From DATKWD01 sp963704815 (GTDB lineage: Bacteria; Actinomycetota; Acidimicrobiia; Acidimicrobiales; Salinilacustritrichaceae), in assembly GCA_963704815.1 (NCBI GenBank), contig CAVPHU010000012.1:182348-246347 (forward strand): a stretch of DNA of 64,000 bases, in the 5' to 3' direction. Within the stretch, counting starts at the first letter, position 1, and every line of letters starts with the position of its first letter. The notes beneath the pieces were generated by a model. That model was given only the letters and a program-made list of their open reading frames with translations, was not told the DNA's origin and did no database searches. The translations under genes were made by a program, and so were the position numbers. Below, piece by piece: positions 43,827 to 53,086 of the stretch.

Positions 43827-46142
43827 TCATCGTTTCCTCCACAGCGGGCCGATGGGGAGGAGGGGCTGGGGTGATCCGGGGGCCTTCTCGAAGTGTTCGA
43901 CGAGCCAACCCCGCTTGCGGGCGATGGCCGACAGGCGGGTCTCGGGGTTGACTGCCACCGGGAACCCGACCGCCTCGAGCATCGGGAGGTCGCTGGACGA
44001 GTCGGCATAGGCGACGGCCTCGGCCAGGTCGAAGTCGTTGTCCTCGGCGTAGTCGATCATCGCCTGGGCTCGGGTCTCCCCGGTGGGCGGCACGCCCGTC
44101 AACTCTCCGGTGAACCGTCCTTTCCGCACGGTCAGCTCAGCGGCGATCACGTCGTCGAACAGCGGGTGCAGCGGCTCGACGGCGACGGCCAGCGCCCCGG
44201 TGATCAGCACCGTCCGATGGCCGAGACGGCGATGCTCGCGCACCCGGCGGATGGCGGCGGGGAACGACTTGCGCAGGATCAGATCGCTGAACATCTCGGC
44301 CGCGTCGGCTTCGAGCTGCTCGACCGGGGCGCCCTCGTATCGCTGGTAGAACTGACGCAGGAAGTCACTGCGGTCACGCCGGTCGAGAGCCAGCAGACCC
44401 GGCGCCTCGCCCAGCGTCTTCAACACGAAGCGCACCCGGTCACGGGGGTTGAGCCGGCGGGTGGCCAGCCAGGAGTACGACGCCACGACGTTCGAGGCGA
44501 TCAGCGTGTTCTCGAGGTCGAAGGCCGCGAAGTGGCGAGCCGGGTCGAGCACTTGCCCGCGTAAGCGTGTCGGGCGATCGGGACCGATCTTGCCGCGGGG
44601 CGTGGTGGGGACGCGGGCACTGGCCACGACCGACGGAAGATGGACCTCGGGCACGTAGCGGTCCCAGTCGACGACCCGCGGGTCGAAGCCGAAGGCCTCC
44701 TGATCGGCCGGATCGAGGTCGGCGAAACGATCGAGCAACCGGTCGACCCCGTACAGGGCTTCGCACTCGGCATAGGCCCCGTAGAGCTCGACGTAGGTGA
44801 GCGCCCGTTCGGCTTCCTCGCGCTTCTCCTCGATCTTGGCCGACCACTCGGCCTGGGTGCCGCGCAGGGGCAACGCCTGGAGACCGCGTTCGGCGCGCTC
44901 GAGCAGGTTCAACGCCCGCCGCAACTGACTCTGCACCCGACCGCGGCCGGGAAAGCCGAACTCGGGGACCAGGATCGGTTGACCGTCGGAGTCGTAGACC
45001 GGGTGCTCGGTGAACCACGACTTCGCGATGTCGACGAGCTGCTGGTAGCGGAGCGGATTGGTCGAGCCCGAGGCGACCTGGACGTAGACCGGCTCGTCCT
45101 CGGGCCCGCGGGCCGCGGCGTCGATGATGGCGGCCACGACGAGGTCGACCGGGATGACGTCGATGATGCCCTCGGGCACGCCGGGGAACTCGGACAGCAG
45201 GCCGCGGGCGTAGGAGATGATGACCGGTTCGGCCATGCGGAAGCCGCGGATCCATCCGGGCCTCGGCTCGAGGAACGCCGACTCGATGATCGAGGGCCGC
45301 AGCACGGTGACCGGGATGTCGCCTCGGGTCTCCATGAGCGCGCCTTCGCCCAGCGCCTTGGTGTAGGCGTAGGCGTCCGGCCATCCGAGGCTCGCCGCTC
45401 GGCTCCGGCCGGCCTCGATGAGTTGCTCGTCGACCCAGCGGGTGCGGTACTGCTCGGTCTTGGACGCGAGCAGCGGGGTGCCTGCGGCGCCGATCTCGCG
45501 ACGGGCTCGGGCCCGGAACTCGGTGAGCCGGTCCGGGGTGCGGCTCGCAGCCTCGGCGTCGGCGCGGGCCCGGCGAGCGGCATCGACCTCGGCCCGCCAG
45601 TCGACCTCGACCGCGAACGGCGAGTCGACGACGGCCTGCTCGGGGGCTCGTCCCTTGCGGTTGCCGGCGACGTAGCACGTCGACACCGACACGAGGTGGG
45701 GCGCGATGCCGAGCTCGGTCAGGGTGGCGGCGATTCGGGTCGGGCCGAGCAGGTTGACCTCGACGGCCGAGTCGAGCGGCGAGTCGAAGCTCACGGTCGC
45801 CGCCGAGTGGACCACGATGTCGCACGACGCCAGTGCCCTGCGCCCGTGGTCGTCGAGCCCGAGCCCGTCGGTGCCGACATCGCCCCGGATCACCGTCACC
45901 CGCCGGTCGACTTCGGCGTCGAAGTCATCGCCCCAGGTCTCACGCAAGCGGTCGAAGGCGTCGTTTCGGAAGAGCTCGCGTTGTGCCCGCTGCTTCACCG
46001 TGCGCTTGCGGCCCGGCCGGATGAGGAGCACCAACTCACAGTCGGGAACCGACCGCATCAGACGCTCGACGAGCGCGGTCCCCAGGAACCCGGTCGAACC
46101 GGTGATGGCGATGCGTTTTCCGGCGAGGGCCTCGACGATCAT
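43827..46142 (-). CDS. fatty acyl-CoA reductase (SDR) - HAD-IB fusion
   Basis: 771 residues. The N-terminal 380 residues are an NAD(P)-binding 'male sterility' domain: TGSTGFLGTALVERL cofactor site, VVHSAATVSFD, and YAYTKALGE (catalytic YxxxK). A middle sterile/C-terminal domain follows. The C-terminal about 200 residues are an HAD-IB phosphatase-like domain with motif I AAFDLENTLIASN, where Glu replaces the usual second Asp, and YADSSSDLPML as motif IV. Family knowledge: such fusions reduce long-chain acyl-CoA/ACP to alcohol or aldehyde, for wax or ether lipids. A palindrome in its promoter and a TetR gene on the other side suggest repression. Confidence 0.85.
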   Translation of the reverse strand: MIVEALAGKRIAITGSTGFLGTALVERLMRSVPDCELVLLIRPGRKRTVKQRAQRELFRNDAFDRLRETWGDDFDAEVDRRVTVIRGDVGTDGLGLDDHGRRALASCDIVVHSAATVSFDSPLDSAVEVNLLGPTRIAATLTELGIAPHLVSVSTCYVAGNRKGRAPEQAVVDSPFAVEVDWRAEVDAARRARADAEAASRTPDRLTEFRARARREIGAAGTPLLASKTEQYRTRWVDEQLIEAGRSRAASLGWPDAYAYTKALGEGALMETRGDIPVTVLRPSIIESAFLEPRPGWIRGFRMAEPVIISYARGLLSEFPGVPEGIIDVIPVDLVVAAIIDAAARGPEDEPVYVQVASGSTNPLRYQQLVDIAKSWFTEHPVYDSDGQPILVPEFGFPGRGRVQSQLRRALNLLERAERGLQALPLRGTQAEWSAKIEEKREEAERALTYVELYGAYAECEALYGVDRLLDRFADLDPADQEAFGFDPRVVDWDRYVPEVHLPSVVASARVPTTPRGKIGPDRPTRLRGQVLDPARHFAAFDLENTLIASNVVASYSWLATRRLNPRDRVRFVLKTLGEAPGLLALDRRDRSDFLRQFYQRYEGAPVEQLEADAAEMFSDLILRKSFPAAIRRVREHRRLGHRTVLITGALAVAVEPLHPLFDDVIAAELTVRKGRFTGELTGVPPTGETRAQAMIDYAEDNDFDLAEAVAYADSSSDLPMLEAVGFPVAVNPETRLSAIARKRGWLVEHFEKAPGSPQPLLPIGPLWRKR

Positions 46143-46153
46143 GCAGCCCCCTG

Positions 46154-46169
46154 TCTACCAAATGGTAGA
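46154..46169. promoter_or_regulatory. TetR-type operator palindrome TCTACCA-AA-TGGTAGA
   Basis: A perfect dyad with 7-bp arms and a 2-bp centre (46154-46169), 12 bp upstream of the reductase-HAD start and about 40 bp before the divergent gene. The gene pair on the other side ends in a TetR regulator (46813). The position allows both promoters to be repressed at once. Confidence 0.65.
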
Positions 46170-46207
46170 GAGCCGGTCGCGATGGACGGGTGGGGCAGAC
46201 TGGCGGC

Positions 46208-46816
46208 GTGATCCCGGCAGCGTTTCGAACCCGCTACCACGACGGTGTCGAGTCGCTCGCTGCGTTGACCACCGGATTCGGCGAGACCGACTGGGGCACC
46301 ATTGCATGTGGGAAGTGGACTGCCCGCGACCTTGCCGGCCACGTGGTGGGCGTCATCGGGTGGTACCACGACTGGCTCGACCGTGCCCTCGACGGCGACG
46401 CATCGCCTCCGTTCGAGCCCGACGACATGGATGCCGAGAACGACCGTGCACTCGCACGCATCGACATCGACGACGGCCCGGCCCGCATCGAGTTGTTCGT
46501 CGAGAAGGCCCGGCGCTACGCAGCGCGGGTCGACGACGTCGACTGGGACCTGCCCTACGGCTACCCACGCGGCACGGTGACCGTGGGCCAGCACTTCGGG
46601 GGAGCGGCGACCGTCGAGTGGCACGTCCACGCGTGGGACTTCTCCAACGGTGCTCACCGACCGGCTGATGCGACCGAACTGTTCATCGCCGCGGCCGACC
46701 TTCACCTGGCCGGAAGCGATTCGATCCTCGGACGGGTGCAGCGGCGGCTGGCGCCCGTCGCCGCGAAGCGCGACCCGTGGAAGCAGATGCTGCGGGCCAT
46801 CGGCCGTACTCCGTGA
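46208..46816 (+). CDS. mycothiol-dependent maleylpyruvate isomerase-family protein
   Basis: 202 residues from a GTG at 46208; another GTG at 46190 is possible. It has the MDMPI/DinB-like four-helix fold with the metal ligands of the family: a His in LAGHVVGVIGWYHDW and the pair in EWHVHAWDF. Members use mycothiol as cofactor or are metal-dependent thiol transferases. It is co-transcribed with the TetR gene, whose GTG lies within its stop. Substrate unknown. Confidence 0.8.
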   Translation: MIPAAFRTRYHDGVESLAALTTGFGETDWGTIACGKWTARDLAGHVVGVIGWYHDWLDRALDGDASPPFEPDDMDAENDRALARIDIDDGPARIELFVEKARRYAARVDDVDWDLPYGYPRGTVTVGQHFGGAATVEWHVHAWDFSNGAHRPADATELFIAAADLHLAGSDSILGRVQRRLAPVAAKRDPWKQMLRAIGRTP

Positions 46817-47409
46817 CCTCGGCCACCGCGTCGACCAAGGTCCGGATCCTCGACGCGGCGCTCAATGCGTTCGGAACGAGCGGCTACGACGCGACCTCGC
46901 TCGACGACCTCGCCGACGAGTTGGGCGTGACGAAACAGACGATCCTCTACCACTACCCGTCGAAGGAGATCCTGCTCGACGCCGTGATCGACCGCAGCGC
47001 CGCCGAGGTGATCGACCGCATCGAGCGGGCCCTCGAGACGGCCGGCGACGGGTTCGAACGTATCGAGGCGATCGTTCGAGCCGTGTTCCGGCTCGCGGCA
47101 CGTCGGCCGGCGATGCTCGGGTTGTTCCGCGAGGTCAGCCGGCTGGGCCCGCCGGCGGCCACCCGCCTCACCCACGCGCTCGACGAGTTGATGGAGCGCG
47201 CCGAGCAGTTTCTCGCCGCCGAGATGGATGCCGGGAACATGAAACGGCACGACCCTCGGCTGCTCATGCTGTCGGGCTACTCGATGGTGATCGGCCTGGC
47301 GACCGAGGTCGAGGTCCTGCGGGCGCTCGGCGAGGAACCGACACTGGCGTCGCTCGTCCGCCGCCGCAACGAGTTGATCAGCTTCCTGCGGAGCGCACTG
47401 GTCGCCTGA
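46813..47409 (+). CDS. TetR-family repressor
   Basis: 198 residues from a GTG at 46813, overlapping the previous stop. The N-terminal HTH is clear: ILDAALNAFGTSGYDATSLD, LADELGVTKQTILYHYPSKE. The C-terminal helices form a lipid-type ligand pocket (AVFRLAARRPAMLGLF). By position its most likely operator is the palindrome at 46154, shared by the fatty acyl-CoA reductase fusion and its own operon. Confidence 0.9.
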   Translation: MTSATASTKVRILDAALNAFGTSGYDATSLDDLADELGVTKQTILYHYPSKEILLDAVIDRSAAEVIDRIERALETAGDGFERIEAIVRAVFRLAARRPAMLGLFREVSRLGPPAATRLTHALDELMERAEQFLAAEMDAGNMKRHDPRLLMLSGYSMVIGLATEVEVLRALGEEPTLASLVRRRNELISFLRSALVA

Positions 47410-47451
47410 CTCGCGTTCGTCCGGGAACCAGCCGGCTGCGCGATCCGTCGG

Positions 47452-48369
47452 ATGGGCATGCGACGACTCACCCTGATCATCACCACGTTCGTGCTCATCG
47501 CTGCGGCTTGTGCCGGAGGAGACGACTTCGCGACCTCCGGCGACGCCGCTCGGCCTGCCGTCGAGGCGCCGGCCGAGGCGGCCATCGACACCAACGGCGA
47601 CGTCGCCGCCGAGGAAGCCCGGAGCGGCGACGTGGCCACCGACCTGGCGCTCCAGCCGATCGGCAACCTCGGTCGCGAGATCATCAAGACCGGTCGGGTC
47701 CGCACGGTGGTCGACGACGTATCGGCCGGGGTGAACGAGGTGACCGTCGCCACCGAGGCCCGCAGTGGCTTCGTGTTCGGCCGGACCGTGTCGCTCGACA
47801 GCGAACGCCCGAGCGCCGAGGTCGTTGTCAAGGTGCCGGCGACGGCATTCGACCAGCTCATGACCGACCTCTCGGCGATCGGCGAGGTCCAGGGTCAGGA
47901 GTCGACTGCCGAGGACGTCACCGACCAGGTCGTCGACATCGAGAGCCGAGTCGCGACGGCCGAGGCATCGGTCGACCGTGTCCGCGGCTTCCTCGAGCAG
48001 GCGACCAACGTCGACGAGTTGACTCGGGTCGAGGCCGAACTCACCCGCCGCGAGGCCGATCTCGAGGCCCTCCAGGGACGACTCGCCGTGCTCGAGGACC
48101 AGACCACGCTTTCGACCATCACCGTGAGCCTCGTCAGCGATCCCGACGACATCGTCGACCCCACCGAGGAAGACGACAAGACCGGGTTCGCCGCCGGATG
48201 GGAGGCCGGACGCGATGCGTTCTTCGGAGCCGCCCGGGCCGTCCTCGCCGTCGTCGGGTTCTCGATCCCGTTCGTCCCAGTGGTGGCCATCGCTGCGCTG
48301 GCGTTCTGGCTGATCGCCCGGATGCGACGCAAGGGCACCGTCGACTCAGTGGTCGGTTCGGAAGCCTGA
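47452..48369 (+). CDS. DUF4349 lipoprotein
   Basis: 305 residues. Lipoprotein signal (LTLIITTFVLIAAACAGG), acidic linker, then the DUF4349 domain: IIKTGRVRTVVDDVSA, the coiled-coil region (DIESRVATAEASVDRVRGFLEQATNVDEL, shown by family pattern) and TLSTITVSLVS, then a C-terminal membrane helix. An ATG at 47458 is an alternative start. The end overlaps the convergent ddl stop by 24 bp. DUF4349 proteins are envelope proteins of unknown function, widespread in actinobacteria and some Firmicutes. Confidence 0.85.
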   Translation: MGMRRLTLIITTFVLIAAACAGGDDFATSGDAARPAVEAPAEAAIDTNGDVAAEEARSGDVATDLALQPIGNLGREIIKTGRVRTVVDDVSAGVNEVTVATEARSGFVFGRTVSLDSERPSAEVVVKVPATAFDQLMTDLSAIGEVQGQESTAEDVTDQVVDIESRVATAEASVDRVRGFLEQATNVDELTRVEAELTRREADLEALQGRLAVLEDQTTLSTITVSLVSDPDDIVDPTEEDDKTGFAAGWEAGRDAFFGAARAVLAVVGFSIPFVPVVAIAALAFWLIARMRRKGTVDSVVGSEA

Positions 48370-49431
48370 CCGCCGCTGGTGCCGTTCGAGGGCCAACGCC
48401 ACCAACTCGTCGAGCAGCTTCGAGTAGGGCAGGCCTGAGGCCTCCCACAGCTTCGGGTACATCGAGAACGGCGTGAAGCCCGGGATCGTGTTGATCTCGT
48501 TCAGCAGGAATCCCCGACCGTCCGGTTCGTGGAAGAAGTCGCAGCGGGCCATGCCATCGGCCCGGAGCGCGAGGAACGACTGCACGGCGAGCGCCCGCAC
48601 CTCGTCGGACTCGGCGTCGGACAGCCGCGCTGGGATCTCGTACTCGGTCTGGCCGTCGAGGTACTTGTCGGCGTAGTCGTAGAAGTCGTTGGCCGGGATC
48701 ACCCGCCCCGGAACCGATGCCCGGGGGCGGCGGTTGCCCAGGACTCCGACCTCGACCTCCGATCCGGTCACGGCTTCCTCGATGACCACGAACTCGTCGT
48801 AGCCCAGGGCCAGGTCGACCGCGTCGGCGAGCTCGTCGAGTGTCTTTGCCTTCGACACCCCGACCGACGAGCCCATGTTGGCGGGCTTCACGAAGCAGGG
48901 GAGACCGAGGTCGGTGGCGACGTCGGACAGGAACGCGGCGTTCGAGCCGCCGGTGCGGACCGACCGCCACCGCGCCTGCGGGATGTCGTTCGCCGCGGCC
49001 ACCTGCTTGGCCGTGATCTTGTCCATGGCGACCGCCGAGCCGAGCACGCCGGCGCCGACATAGGGGACGCCGGCCAGTTCGAGCAGGCCCTGCACGGTGC
49101 CGTCCTCTCCCTTCGGCCCGTGGAGCAGCGGGAAGACGACGGTCGGCGAGGAGCCGGTCGCCCGCTCGGGGCTCACCGCCTCCTGCGGTTGGATGGTCGT
49201 GCCGGTCGCCGCGAGGGCGGCGGGAAGTCGGTCGATCCCGCCCGCCTCGAGCGCGGCCACGGCGTCGGCATCGCGTACCCACTCGCCCTCTCGGGTGATC
49301 CCGATCGGCTCGAGCTGGTAGCGGCTGCCCACCATCGCACCGATCACGTGGCGGGCGGTGGTGCACGACACATCGTGTTCGGCGGACTGGCCGCCGAACA
49401 GCACCACGACACGGATCCGGTCGGACGACAT
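48346..49431 (-). CDS. ddl: D-alanine-D-alanine ligase
   Basis: 361 residues from ATG 49431; the long upstream extension of the frame is antisense to murF. N-terminal VVVLFGGQSAEHDVSC, ATP-grasp elements MGSSVGVSKAKTLDEL and GSEVEVGVLG, and the C-terminal NEINTIPGFTPFSMYPKLWEA with catalytic and Mg-binding residues. It makes D-Ala-D-Ala for peptidoglycan. It is divergent from murF (39 bp), which uses its product, a sensible functional pairing. Confidence 0.95.
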   Translation of the reverse strand: MSSDRIRVVVLFGGQSAEHDVSCTTARHVIGAMVGSRYQLEPIGITREGEWVRDADAVAALEAGGIDRLPAALAATGTTIQPQEAVSPERATGSSPTVVFPLLHGPKGEDGTVQGLLELAGVPYVGAGVLGSAVAMDKITAKQVAAANDIPQARWRSVRTGGSNAAFLSDVATDLGLPCFVKPANMGSSVGVSKAKTLDELADAVDLALGYDEFVVIEEAVTGSEVEVGVLGNRRPRASVPGRVIPANDFYDYADKYLDGQTEYEIPARLSDAESDEVRALAVQSFLALRADGMARCDFFHEPDGRGFLLNEINTIPGFTPFSMYPKLWEASGLPYSKLLDELVALALERHQRRSGFRTDH

Positions 49432-49470
49432 GGGCGCTGATCCTAGGGTCGGCTCTGCCAGACTGAAGTC

Positions 49471-50769
49471 ATGCGGTTCCGTCTCTCCGAGATCGCCACG
49501 GCCACCGATGGCGAGGTCGCCGGGGACGATGTCGAGATCGACGGAGCCACCATCGATTCCCGCGATGTGGAGGCCGGTCAGCTGTTCGTGCCCCTGGTCG
49601 CCGAGCGTGACGGGCATCACTTCGTGGCCGACGCCCGGGCCGGGGGAGCGCCGGCGCACCTCAGCTCGGTCGACGTCGAACCACGGCCCGGAGTACGGGT
49701 GACCGACACGGCGATGGCGCTCCGAGCGCTCGGGCGGCTCGCCCGGAGCCGGCTCGAGGGTCCCGTGGTCGGGGTGACCGGCTCGGTGGGCAAGACCTCG
49801 GCCAAGGACCTGCTGCGATCGGTGCTGAGCACCGAGCTCCGATGTGCGGCGAGCGTCCGCTCGTTCAACAACGAACTCGGCGTACCGCTCACCCTGCTCA
49901 ACGCCCCAGACGACACGGAGGTGGCCATCCTCGAACTCGGGGCGCGGGGGATCGACCACATCGCGATGCTCTGCGAGATCGCCAGGCCCACCATCGGGGT
50001 GGTGACCCGGATCGCGGCGGTGCACACCTCCGAGTTCGGGTCGATCGAGGAGGTGGCGATCGCCAAGGGCGAGCTGGTCGAGGCCCTCGACGCCGACGGC
50101 CTGGCCGTCCTCAACGCCGATGACGCTCGCGTCGCGGCACTGGTCTCGCGTACTGACGCGACGTGTCTGACCTACGGCTCGGTGGGCGAGGTCCGGGCCG
50201 AGTCCATCCGACTCGGCGACGACCTCCGGCCGCACTTCCAGCTCGTCACGCCCGTCGGATCGATCGAGGTCGAGCTGTCGGTCGCCGGTGTGCACCAGGT
50301 GTCGAATGCGCTGGCGGCCGCGGCCGTCGCTCAGCACCTCGGGGTGTCCCTGTCCCACATCGCCGACGGACTGGCATCGGCGAAGCTGTCGCCCTGGCGC
50401 ATGGAGGTGGCTCGGACCAAGAGCGGGGCCGTGGTCATCAACGATTCCTACAACGCCAACCCCACCTCGATGCGAGCTGCGTTCGACGCCTTGTCCGCGA
50501 TCTCGGCCACCCGTCGGATCGCCGTGGTCGGCGAGATGGCCGAGCTCGGAGCGAGCTCGGACGACGATCATCGATCGATCGGCCTCGACGCCCTCGAGCG
50601 AGGGTTCGAGGTGATCTCGGTCGGGACCGACTACGGGGCGGGAGTCGCGGTGCCCGACGCCGATGCGGCGATGGCGGCGCTCGGACCGGTGGGCGAGGGC
50701 GACGCCGTCCTGGTCAAGGCCAGCCGCGTCGCCAGTCTCGAGCTGATGGCCGAGGCGCTCCTGGCCTGA
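49471..50769 (+). CDS. murF: UDP-MurNAc-tripeptide:D-Ala-D-Ala ligase
   Basis: 432 residues. Mur ligase order: N-domain (DGATIDSRDVEAGQLFVPL), central ATP domain (VVGVTGSVGKTSAKDLL, NNELGVPLTLL, ILELGARG) and C-domain (VINDSYNANPTSMRAA, GEMAELG). Start ATG 49471. It adds D-Ala-D-Ala to the UDP-MurNAc-tripeptide, next to ddl which makes the dipeptide. It lies outside a full dcw cluster. Confidence 0.95.
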   Translation: MRFRLSEIATATDGEVAGDDVEIDGATIDSRDVEAGQLFVPLVAERDGHHFVADARAGGAPAHLSSVDVEPRPGVRVTDTAMALRALGRLARSRLEGPVVGVTGSVGKTSAKDLLRSVLSTELRCAASVRSFNNELGVPLTLLNAPDDTEVAILELGARGIDHIAMLCEIARPTIGVVTRIAAVHTSEFGSIEEVAIAKGELVEALDADGLAVLNADDARVAALVSRTDATCLTYGSVGEVRAESIRLGDDLRPHFQLVTPVGSIEVELSVAGVHQVSNALAAAAVAQHLGVSLSHIADGLASAKLSPWRMEVARTKSGAVVINDSYNANPTSMRAAFDALSAISATRRIAVVGEMAELGASSDDDHRSIGLDALERGFEVISVGTDYGAGVAVPDADAAMAALGPVGEGDAVLVKASRVASLELMAEALLA

Positions 50770-50834
50770 TCGGTCCGGATCGATCGCGGAACCCTCCGCC
50801 ACCCCGACGCGATGAGTTCGTAGCATCGCCATCC

Positions 50835-51017
50835 GTGCCCTGGGAGGAACTGACCTTGCCGTTCGACGACCCCGAACCGACCGATCTCGGCGCGGTGGGC
50901 GGGTGCGATCTGTCGACCCAGTGCGGGCATTGCGGCGGCGCGATGCGCCCCGAACACGCGCACTATCGCTGCACCCAGTGCGGCCAGCGTGACAGCTGCT
51001 GCGACGGGCCCTACTGA
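50835..51017 (+). CDS. small zinc-ribbon protein
   Basis: 60 residues from a GTG at 50835. The C-terminal half has CGHCGG and CTQCGQRDSCC, two CxxC knuckles 13 residues apart plus a CC pair, which would bind one zinc (possibly two). The N-terminal half is acidic (PFDDPEPTDLG). It has a convincing reading frame between murF and the 2-hydroxyacid dehydrogenase gene. Zinc-ribbon proteins of this size are often nucleic-acid or protein adaptors; function unknown. Confidence 0.7.
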   Translation: MPWEELTLPFDDPEPTDLGAVGGCDLSTQCGHCGGAMRPEHAHYRCTQCGQRDSCCDGPY

Positions 51018-51040
51018 CGTCATCCGGGTACGTTGCGCGG

Positions 51041-51952
51041 ATGTCGTTGCGGGTGGCGGTCGGGCCTGAGGGTGTCCGCGAGTTCTGTCGCGACGCCGTG
51101 ACCGCCGGTGGCGGCGAGGTGGTGGCGGTCGCCGATGCCGAGGCGCTGGTGTGGACCGACCCGGCCGACTCGGTGGCGTTCCGCGCGGCGCTCGAGGAGA
51201 ACCCGGCCATCTCGTGGGTGCAACTTCCGTGGGCCGGCATCGAACCGCTGGTCGGCGTCCTCGACGCCGGGCGGGTGTGGACGTCGGGGAAGGGCGTCTA
51301 CGCCGAGGAGGTCGCCGAGCACGCGCTCGCGCTGGCGCTGGCGGGGATGCGCCACCTGGCCGGCTACGCCCGGGCGAGCCGGTGGAGCGGGCCGGCCGGA
51401 GTGAACCTGCTCGGAGCCAAGGTCACGATGCTCGGCGCCGGCGGGATCGCCGAGTCCTTCACCCGCCTCGTCGAGCCGTTCGGCATCGATCTGCGAGTCG
51501 TGCGTCGCACCGTCGAGCCGTTCCCCGGAGCACGGAAGACGGTGACCCTCGACGGCTTGGACGGTCTGCTCGACGACACCGATCTACTCGTGATCGCGCT
51601 GGCGCTCACCCCCGAGACGATCCGGATCATCGACGCCGGCCGGCTGGCTCGACTACCCGGACATGCGTGGATCGTCAACGTCGGTCGAGGAAAGCACATC
51701 GTCACCGACCATCTGGTCGACGCGCTCGGCCATGGCGCGATCGGCGGAGCGGCACTCGACGTGACCGACCCCGAGCCGCTTCCCGACGGTCATCGACTCT
51801 GGGCCCTCGACAACTGTCTGATCACGCCCCACGTGGCCAACACGCCCGAGATGGCCGTGCCCGTGCTGACGCGTCGGATCACCGAGAACGTCCGCCGTCG
51901 CATCGCGGGCGAACCGTTGCTCGGCATCGTCGACGTCGACGCCGGCTACTGA
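51041..51952 (+). CDS. D-isomer-specific 2-hydroxyacid dehydrogenase
   Basis: 303 residues. Rossmann motif MLGAGGIAESFTRL near 132 and the three catalytic residues in place: Arg in NVGRGKHI, Glu in DVTDPEPLPDG, His in LITPHVANT. N-terminal domain short but typical. Reduces a 2-keto acid or the reverse with NAD(P)H; substrate not predictable. It begins 23 bp after the zinc-ribbon gene. Confidence 0.88.
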   Translation: MSLRVAVGPEGVREFCRDAVTAGGGEVVAVADAEALVWTDPADSVAFRAALEENPAISWVQLPWAGIEPLVGVLDAGRVWTSGKGVYAEEVAEHALALALAGMRHLAGYARASRWSGPAGVNLLGAKVTMLGAGGIAESFTRLVEPFGIDLRVVRRTVEPFPGARKTVTLDGLDGLLDDTDLLVIALALTPETIRIIDAGRLARLPGHAWIVNVGRGKHIVTDHLVDALGHGAIGGAALDVTDPEPLPDGHRLWALDNCLITPHVANTPEMAVPVLTRRITENVRRRIAGEPLLGIVDVDAGY

Positions 51953-51975
51953 CTGCCGACGTCCTGCTCGGCCCG

Positions 51976-52383
51976 TCAGTCGGCGGAATCGGCCTGGCCC
52001 GGGAGGAACTGGCCTGCGAAGTGGAGGAACGGCTCCTGCATGGCCCGGAGCTGCTCGCTGGTCTCGGTGAGCCGTTCGAGGACCAGCTCCATCTCGCCCA
52101 GTTGGGCGAGCATCGTCTGCAGCTGCGCCCGTTGGGCTTCGAGTTGGCGGCCGAGCGAGGCCAGCTGGTCGGAGGAAGGCGAGAACGTCGCGATCAGATC
52201 GCGCATGGCCTGGATCTGCTCGCCGGGCACGAACGCACGGCCCAGCGACTCCTGCAGTGCGGTGAGCTGTTCGCTCGGGGCGAGGGCCGACAGCAGGTGT
52301 TGGAAGTCGCGCATGCGCTCGGAGGGCGACAGCCGACCGAGGGCGTCCCGAAGGCTGTTGATCTGCGATTCCGAGTCAGCCAC
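51976..52383 (-). CDS. coiled-coil protein of unknown function
   Basis: 135 residues, almost all helical with Leu/Gln heptad-like stretches (QLASLGRQLEAQRAQLQTML, LVLERLTETSEQLRAMQ). No signal or membrane segment. The N-terminal 30 residues repeat Leu-Ser-Pro-Ser-Glu patterns (LSPSERM, LAPSEQL, SPSSDQL). It is convergent with the dehydrogenase and divergent from the J-domain gene. Confidence 0.6.
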   Translation of the reverse strand: MADSESQINSLRDALGRLSPSERMRDFQHLLSALAPSEQLTALQESLGRAFVPGEQIQAMRDLIATFSPSSDQLASLGRQLEAQRAQLQTMLAQLGEMELVLERLTETSEQLRAMQEPFLHFAGQFLPGQADSAD

Positions 52384-52429
52384 GCGACCGACGGTAGCGC
52401 CGGAGCCGAGGGCCGATACGTTGCACGAC

Positions 52430-53056
52430 GTGGCCGCCGGACCGACCCACTACCAGGTGCTCGGCATCGGCGCCGACGCGCCGGTCGACGATGTGCACCG
52501 CGCCTATCTCGACGCAGCCCGTCGCAACCACCCCGACCGCAACGCGGGATCCGACGAGGCCGGCGAGTCGATGGCCCGGATCAACGAGGCGTGGCGGGTG
52601 CTGGGCCACCCCGGTCGGCGCCGTCAGTACGACCGAGAGCTGAGGGGAGAGCGCTCTTATCTCGGGGGAACCACGCCGCCGCCTCGCTCGCCCGAGCCCG
52701 ATCCCGACTTCGACGACGACGACGATCTGGTCGATGTGGCCGGGGGCGCCGGCCACTCGCTGTTCACCTTTCTGCCCTGGCTGCTCGTCTTCGGTGCCCT
52801 CGCCGCGATCTTCGTGTTCACGGCGTATGCCGCAACGGGTGGCGGTGCGACCGAGACCGACGAGCCGGGCAGCTCCAGTCGGCTGGGTCAGTGTGTCGTG
52901 ATCACCTCGGCCCGCCCGACGGTGGCGCCCATCGATTGTGCCGTCGGCAACGACGGCCAGGTCGTCGACGAGGTCGAGCCGGGTGTCCCGTGTCCGGTGG
53001 GCACGCGCAAACTCGTCGTACCTGGTGAATCGCTCACCCTGTGTCTGGCGGGCTGA
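52430..53056 (+). CDS. J-domain membrane protein
   Basis: 208 residues from a GTG at 52430. The N-terminal J domain (THYQVLGIGADAPVDDVHRAYL, HPDRN motif) is in the cytoplasm, followed by an acidic linker with a DDDDDL run. One membrane helix (FLPWLLVFGALAAIFVF) leads to an exported C-terminal domain with three Cys (LGQCVVI, APIDCAVG, GVPCPVG). It probably recruits Hsp70 to the membrane. Neighbours give no further hint. Confidence 0.75.
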   Translation: MAAGPTHYQVLGIGADAPVDDVHRAYLDAARRNHPDRNAGSDEAGESMARINEAWRVLGHPGRRRQYDRELRGERSYLGGTTPPPRSPEPDPDFDDDDDLVDVAGGAGHSLFTFLPWLLVFGALAAIFVFTAYAATGGGATETDEPGSSSRLGQCVVITSARPTVAPIDCAVGNDGQVVDEVEPGVPCPVGTRKLVVPGESLTLCLAG

Positions 53057-53086
53057 CGGCCCGAATTCGTCGCTAGCGTTCGCGCG

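Noticed and set aside
43438..44010. ORFs of about 190 residues across array 3 on both strands
   Set aside because: They arise because the 90-bp period is divisible by three; composition is that of repeats, not a protein.
49432..51240. Long extension of the ddl frame across murF
   Set aside because: Antisense to murF; ddl starts properly at 49431 with VVVLFGGQSAEHDVSC.
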